Shown: one piece after another, positions 6,675 through 10,151 of the stretch
Position numbering within the stretch: position 1 is the first letter of the stretch
How the letters are laid out: each line of letters opens with the position of its first letter
NCBI GenBank assembly: GCA_028819675.1
Contig: JAPPKT010000201.1
Coordinates: forward strand, 1 to 10,151
Length of the DNA stretch: 10,151 bases
Direction: 5' to 3'
Source of the DNA: Caldilineaceae bacterium
GTDB taxonomy: Bacteria; Chloroflexota; Anaerolineae; Caldilineales; Caldilineaceae
Made by a program: the position numbers and the translations under genes
The notes under the pieces: model-generated
Databases searched by the model: none
Seen by the model: the letters and a program-made list of their open reading frames with translations, nothing else
What the model was told of the DNA's origin: nothing

Positions 6675-7532
6675 ATGGCAGCGCGCAGTGGGGATTTCAG
6701 TTTCGAAGTCGTGGAAGGGTGGGGCCAGGGAGCGGGCGGCCGCGTTTTCGGTGGGGTGACGCCGGCGGTGGCGACCGATTCACAGGACCGTGTATACATC
6801 GCCCGGCGCGATCCGCCGGCCATTCTGGTCTACGATCGTGAGGGCAGTTTTCTCTCTACTTTGGGCGAGGATCTATTCAAGAATCCGCACAGTGTGTGGT
6901 TCAACGAGCAGGACCAGATGTACGTGGCCGACGTCGACGACCACACGGTGCGAAAGTTGGACACCGAGGGGAATGTGTTGCTGACGCTGGGCACGGCGGA
7001 CGCGGTCGGCGCGCCGGGGCAGCCGTTCAACGGGCCGACGTGGGCGGTTGAGGCGTCGTGGGGCGATATCTACGTATCGGACGGTTACGGACAGTTTCGC
7101 GTGCACCGCTTCTCTGCGGATGGGACGCTGCTGCAGTCGTGGGGCGAGGAAGGCACGGGGCCGGGGCAGTTCGCGTTGCCTCACGGCATTCGGGTGGACA
7201 GCCGCGGGCGCGTGCTGGTGCTGGACCGCACGAACAGACGCATGCAGATTTTCGATGCGGAAGGCACGTACCAGGGCGAGTGGCCGGACCTGGACGGGCC
7301 TAACGATCTGTACATCGACGGCGACGGCAACGTCTATATGGCTGAGGGCAGGTACCGTATCAGCGTATTCGACCTGGACGGCGAGTTGCTGGCGCGCTGG
7401 GGCGAGCAGGGCGATGCGCCGGGCCAGTTTGCCAACGGGCCGCACGGGCTGTGGGTGGATTCTCAAGGGGACCTGTATGTTGCGGAGGTCCCCTTTCTGG
7501 ACAACCGGCTGCAGAAGTTTGCGCGGGTATGA
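6675..7532 (+). CDS. Six-repeat NHL beta-propeller protein
   Basis: A 285-residue protein made almost entirely of six NHL-type repeats starting near residues 29, 70, 119, 168, 207 and 254. Each follows the pattern of a GP-x-G/A-hydrophobic opening, D-x-x-G-x-hydrophobic-Y-hydrophobic-A/S-D, and a closing F-D/S-x-x-G strand. They should fold into a six-bladed propeller like the lyase domain of peptidylglycine alpha-amidating monooxygenase. No catalytic residues can be assigned, so it may bind a ligand or act as a lactonase- or lyase-like enzyme. The start is set by GGGGAGG (6664-6670) just before the ATG at 6675. The frame stays open to a TTG at 6579, but that region lacks a ribosome binding site and does not resemble a signal peptide. 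No export signal is seen, so a cytoplasmic location is likely. It lies 15 bases before the dioxygenase gene. Confidence 0.88.
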   Translation: MAARSGDFSFEVVEGWGQGAGGRVFGGVTPAVATDSQDRVYIARRDPPAILVYDREGSFLSTLGEDLFKNPHSVWFNEQDQMYVADVDDHTVRKLDTEGNVLLTLGTADAVGAPGQPFNGPTWAVEASWGDIYVSDGYGQFRVHRFSADGTLLQSWGEEGTGPGQFALPHGIRVDSRGRVLVLDRTNRRMQIFDAEGTYQGEWPDLDGPNDLYIDGDGNVYMAEGRYRISVFDLDGELLARWGEQGDAPGQFANGPHGLWVDSQGDLYVAEVPFLDNRLQKFARV

Positions 7533-7547
7533 GACAGGGGGCGAATA

Positions 7548-8318
7548 ATGCTCAGCGACCAACAGATTGCCCATTTTGAGACGTTCGGCTTTCTCCTGCT
7601 GCCGCGGCTTTTTTCGTCGAAGGAGATTGACGAAATTCGCAGCGCGGCCGACGTTCTATGGCGCGAGGAGCGGGGCGGGGGGCCTGACCTGGGAGAGTAC
7701 CAGCATATTGCACCCTTCCTTGAGTCGAGCCGCGATCTCTCCGGGCTCGTGGAAGACGACCGTATCTACGTGACGATTGAACAGCTGCTGGGGGCAGGTT
7801 TCGTGTGGGGCGGCTCCGAGGGCAACAAGGGCAGCTTCAATGAGACACAGAGCCATGCGTGGCATTGCGACCGGCCGGGGGAAGAGGAGCCGGACTACGT
7901 GCGCATCAAGGTGATGTTGTACCTGACGCCCACGAAGAAGGAAGCGGGTGCGCTGCGCGTGATGCCGGGTTCGCATCGAAAGCCGTTTTATGATCAGCTT
8001 GAAAGGCTCAACCACATTCAGTCGCGGCCGGAGGTGATGCCCTTTGGCGTGTCCGGACCGGAACTGCCCGGTTGTGCGCTGGAGGTCGAGCCGGGTGACG
8101 CGGTTTTCTTCAATCAGTACCTGTATCATGCCGTCTTCGGCAAGCAGGTGGACCGGCGATTCATCGCGCTGAAGTTTGCTGAGAAGCCGTCGCTGGGCCG
8201 CCACTATGAGGCGTTGAGGAAACACGGGGCTTTCTCCTTTCACCAGTCGTTTGTGGACCGCGCACGACCGCGTATCCGGCAGATGACTGAGCTTTTGCCT
8301 GCCGAGGACTGGCCCTGA
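7548..8318 (+). CDS. Phytanoyl-CoA dioxygenase (PhyH)-family Fe(II)/2-oxoglutarate oxygenase
   Basis: A 256-residue double-stranded beta-helix oxygenase. It opens with the PhyH-typical stretch LSDQQIAHFETFGFLLLPRL (residues 2-21). The iron triad is H106-x-D108 (in AWHCDRP) and distal H194 (in YLYHAVFG). R203/R204 nearby (VDRRF) are candidates for binding the 2-oxoglutarate carboxylate. LTPTKKEAGALRVMPGSHRK is the conserved strand and loop between them. The family hydroxylates small molecules such as phytanoyl-CoA, ectoine or natural-product intermediates, with succinate and CO2 as by-products. In environmental catabolic loci PhyH genes are often next to HpaI aldolases, as here, but substrates are mostly unknown. 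A G-run (7537-7541) serves as ribosome binding site. The 15-base gap to the NHL gene implies co-transcription. Confidence 0.92.
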   Translation: MLSDQQIAHFETFGFLLLPRLFSSKEIDEIRSAADVLWREERGGGPDLGEYQHIAPFLESSRDLSGLVEDDRIYVTIEQLLGAGFVWGGSEGNKGSFNETQSHAWHCDRPGEEEPDYVRIKVMLYLTPTKKEAGALRVMPGSHRKPFYDQLERLNHIQSRPEVMPFGVSGPELPGCALEVEPGDAVFFNQYLYHAVFGKQVDRRFIALKFAEKPSLGRHYEALRKHGAFSFHQSFVDRARPRIRQMTELLPAEDWP

Positions 8319-8358
8319 GGCTTGTGGGGGATTCGGCTCTCACAAGGGAGAGTTCATC

Positions 8359-9093
8359 ATGCCGAATGTTGTGAACTGGCGCGCGGTGCAGCCGGTTGTA
8401 AGTCATGACAGCGCGATCGTCTGGAGTTGCCTGCAGCCCAGGCCGGCGGGCGGGGACGGCGGCAGGCAGCCGTCGCAACACGAGACGCTGGAGAAGCTGG
8501 GCGGATTCACCGTGCATGCGGTCCAGGGGCGCAAGCAGTCGGACTACCACAAACACGAAAATCGCGAGCAACTCTACTACATCATCGAGGGCGCGGGTCA
8601 GATTTTGTGCGGTGATATTCTGTCGCCAGTGGAGGAGGGCGACATTATCTACCTGCCATCGGGGCAGTACCACCAGCTGTTCAACCCGGCGGAAGGCTGG
8701 CTGCTGCACCACGTGATCAATATGCCTGTTGACGGGGACGGCGGACGGTTCGTGAGTCGCAACTGGCGCGATGTGGCACCGGTCAGCGACGGCCTGGGGG
8801 CGGTGCGCTGGCATCTGCTGGAGCCCGAGACGGAGGGGGAAGGCGGTTGCCTGCGCGGGCTGGCCTTTATCGATCGGGAGATGGTGCAGCCGCGGCGGCG
8901 GTCCGCCGAACGCAACTCGCAGGACCTTGACCAGATTTACTACATCCTGGCCGGGGAAGGCACACTGGTTGCCAATGGCAAAGCGACAGCCGTCCGAGAA
9001 GGTGACGCCATTCACCTGCTGCCGGGAACGACCTACCATTTGACCAACAGTGACGAGACGTGGCTGACCTACTTGATTGTCGCTGCGAGATAG
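8359..9093 (+). CDS. Bicupin protein with one metal site and one degenerate half
   Basis: A 244-residue protein with two cupin domains. The N-terminal cupin (about residues 48-125) keeps the full metal set: H64-x-H66, E70 and H105, within DYHKHENREQLYYIIEGAG and LPSGQYHQLF. The C-terminal cupin (about 165-240) has the same strand pattern (QIYYILAGEGTLV, then LLPGTTYHLTN) but has lost the HxH pair (SQDLDQ in its place) and keeps only H227. The first domain is therefore probably catalytic and the second structural, or it binds ligand without metal. Cupins of this kind include sugar isomerases, dioxygenases and KdgF-like unsaturated-uronate converters; the last would fit the SDR next door, but the sequence alone does not decide. 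AAGGGAGA (8344-8351) lies 7 bases before the ATG. The gap to the dioxygenase gene is 40 bases. Confidence 0.88.
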   Translation: MPNVVNWRAVQPVVSHDSAIVWSCLQPRPAGGDGGRQPSQHETLEKLGGFTVHAVQGRKQSDYHKHENREQLYYIIEGAGQILCGDILSPVEEGDIIYLPSGQYHQLFNPAEGWLLHHVINMPVDGDGGRFVSRNWRDVAPVSDGLGAVRWHLLEPETEGEGGCLRGLAFIDREMVQPRRRSAERNSQDLDQIYYILAGEGTLVANGKATAVREGDAIHLLPGTTYHLTNSDETWLTYLIVAAR

Positions 9094-9103
9094 GGAGAAG
9101 TTG

Positions 9104-9787
9104 ATGAGAATTCTGATTACGGGCGCCGCGGGCGCAGTCGGCACGGTGCTGGTGAACGGTCTGCGCGACCGCTATACTTTGCGGGCCTTCGACCGCGTGC
9201 CGGTTCCTGATCTTGAAGACGTTGTCGTCGGTGAACTGACCGATTTCGAGGCGGTGGCCAGGGCGACGGAGGGCATGGAGGCGGTCGTCCACCTGGCAGG
9301 CAACCCGTTGGGTTCGGCGCCGTGGGAAGAGATTCTGAACAGCAATATCATCGGGACCTACAACCTGTTCGAGGCGGCGCGGCAGAATAACGTTCGGCGC
9401 GTTGTCTTTGCCAGCCGCGCGGGGCTGCTGGCTCACTACCCAGAGGATATTACGCGCACGATCGACATGCCGCCCCGCCCGGAGAGCTACTATTCGATCA
9501 GCAAGGTTTTCGGCGAGAACCTGTGTTATATGTATGCCAACCGGTTCGGTCTGGAGTGCGTGTCGGTGCGCATCGGCAACGTGCGCGCGGACCGGCCGCA
9601 GGCGGAGCATCCGCACCACCTGAGCCACGCGGACCTGGTGCGTGTATTTGAGCGGGCGGTGATCCACCCGGACGTCGAGTACGAGGTGGTTTTCGGCGTC
9701 TCGGGAGGCGACTGGCCGCTTTATGACATGGAGCACGGGCGCCGGGTGATCGGATACGAGCCGCAGAACGCATGCGAGGACCGTTAG
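9104..9787 (+). CDS. Extended-SDR NAD(P)-dependent dehydrogenase/epimerase, uronate-dehydrogenase-like
   Basis: A 227-residue Rossmann-fold enzyme with T6-G7-A-A-G10-A-V-G13 (TGxxGxxG), S104 in VFASRAG, and Y130-x-x-x-K134 in SYYSISKVFGENL, the complete SDR catalytic set. Several stretches match my memory of hexuronate dehydrogenase (Udh): NIIGTYNLFEAAR, RPESYYSISKVFGENL, a VRIGNVRADRP loop and an SHADLV segment. Udh oxidises glucuronate or galacturonate to the aldaro-lactone with NAD+. At 227 residues it is shorter than the roughly 265 usual for Udh, mainly at the C-terminus, so a generic epimerase/dehydratase remains possible. AGGGAG (9092-9097) overlaps the bicupin stop codon and lies 6 bases before the ATG at 9104. 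An in-frame TTG at 9077 would add nine residues without a ribosome binding site. This is the last gene of the second block. Confidence 0.88.
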   Translation: MRILITGAAGAVGTVLVNGLRDRYTLRAFDRVPVPDLEDVVVGELTDFEAVARATEGMEAVVHLAGNPLGSAPWEEILNSNIIGTYNLFEAARQNNVRRVVFASRAGLLAHYPEDITRTIDMPPRPESYYSISKVFGENLCYMYANRFGLECVSVRIGNVRADRPQAEHPHHLSHADLVRVFERAVIHPDVEYEVVFGVSGGDWPLYDMEHGRRVIGYEPQNACEDR

Positions 9788-9826
9788 AGGGGGTGCGCGG
9801 GTGCAGTCCAATATTGGGGCGAGAAA

Positions 9827-9847
9827 GGGCAGGCACAAGGCCTGCCC
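9827..9847 (+). repeat. REP-like palindrome downstream of the SDR gene
   Basis: GGGCAGGC (9827-9834) and GCCTGCCC (9840-9847) are perfect complements with the 5-base loop ACAAG, followed by CTACC. It begins 40 bases after the SDR stop. Similar GGGGCAGGC-loop-GCCTGCCCC palindromes recur in intergenic regions of several environmental phyla, and on the minus strand they produce spurious reading frames beginning GAGLVPAL, which is seen here. It may cap the 3' end of the operon transcript. There is no T-run on the + strand, while on the minus strand the stem is followed by CTTTCT. Confidence 0.6.
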
Positions 9848-9860
9848 CTACCGTTAGGGG

Positions 9861-10151
9861 CGGCGCCAAGGTGGATGAGCGACCGGTGGCATAGATACGT
9901 GATCGCAACGAGGCGCCAAGGTGGATGAGCGACTGGTGGCATAGACACGTGATCGCAACGAGGCGCCAAGGTGGATGAGCGACTGGTGGCATAGACACGT
10001 GATCGCAACGAGGCGCCAAGGTGGATGAGCGACTGGTGGCATAGACACGTGATCGCAACGAGGCGCCAAGGTGGATGAGCGACTGGTGGCATAGACACGT
10101 GATCGCAACGAGGCGCCAAGGTGGATGAGCGACTGGTGGCATAGACACGTG
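9861..10151. repeat. 50-bp head-to-tail tandem repeat array, cut off by the window edge
   Basis: Five full 50-base units (9861-9910, 9911-9960, 9961-10010, 10011-10060, 10061-10110) and 41 bases of a sixth (10111-10151) follow each other with no spacer. Units 2 to 6 are identical over their visible length. Unit 1 differs from them at three positions (9861 C for A, 9883 C for T, 9896 T for C), as expected for the edge of an array that expands or homogenises internally. Each unit contains palindromes GGCGCC and, except in unit 1, CACGTG. There are stops in all + frames. The minus strand is open in all three frames because the unit lacks stop words, and 50 is not a multiple of 3, so any protein would cycle frames. 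This is a minisatellite, not a CRISPR array, since no unique spacers separate the units. Confidence 0.95.

Noticed and set aside
9498..10148. Minus-strand open frames with repeated PPVAHPPWRLVAI-like protein repeats
   Set aside because: They arise from the 50-bp tandem repeat, which has no stop words on that strand in any frame. The frame cycles because 50 is not divisible by 3, and the remainder is antisense to the SDR gene or to the palindrome (GAGLVPAL artefact).
9861..10151. CRISPR array
   Set aside because: The units are contiguous identical 50-mers with no unique spacers, and no cas genes are present.

Overview
The window is GC-rich bacterial DNA with every supported gene on the + strand, packed mostly with short gaps. 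It reads as a carbohydrate or organic-acid uptake and catabolism locus from an environmental bacterium. The gene mix (Dpp/Opp-type ABC permeases, two Gfo/Idh/MocA oxidoreductases, an HpcH/HpaI aldolase, an NHL propeller, a PhyH-type dioxygenase, a bicupin and a uronate-dehydrogenase-like SDR) and a REP-like GGGCAGGC/GCCTGCCC palindrome resemble what I know from uncultivated Chloroflexota, Latescibacterota or Poribacteria-like genomes. This lineage guess is inference only; there is no rRNA or marker gene.

Block 1 (1-5417). The last codons of an upstream gene (3-47) and a hairpin (92-118) come first. A small c-type cytochrome with a membrane-anchored or lipoprotein-like N-terminus (165-560) follows. 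Next are the two permeases of a peptide/oligosaccharide-type ABC transporter (595-1545 and 1642-2637). The first permease appears to start at a rare ATT codon behind a perfect ribosome binding site. Two different Gfo/Idh/MocA-family NAD(P)-dependent oxidoreductases follow (2657-3691 and 3764-4819), the first with an unexpected C-terminal four-cysteine zinc-ribbon-like tail. A divergent peptide-deformylase-like metalloenzyme (4917-5417) ends the block. No ATPase genes for the transporter are in the window.

Spacer (5418-5809). About 390 bases without a convincing gene, with a few small GC-rich hairpins. It probably separates two transcription units.

Block 2 (5810-9787). This holds an HpcH/HpaI aldolase, a six-repeat NHL beta-propeller, a PhyH-type Fe(II)/2-oxoglutarate dioxygenase, a bicupin and a short uronate-dehydrogenase-like SDR. 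Gaps are 139, 15, 40 and 10 bases, and each gene has its own Shine-Dalgarno sequence.

Tail (9788-10151). A REP-like hairpin is followed by a head-to-tail 50-bp tandem repeat that runs off the window edge: five full copies and 41 bases of a sixth.

A reasonable but unproven reading is that the transporter brings in a sugar acid, glycoside or oligouronide. The two Gfo/Idh/MocA enzymes and the SDR would oxidise sugar hydroxyls or uronates, and the HpaI aldolase would cleave a 2-keto-3-deoxy acid to pyruvate plus an aldehyde. The dioxygenase and bicupin would do auxiliary oxidation or isomerisation. No dehydratase, kinase or regulator is visible here, so the pathway is incomplete within the window.
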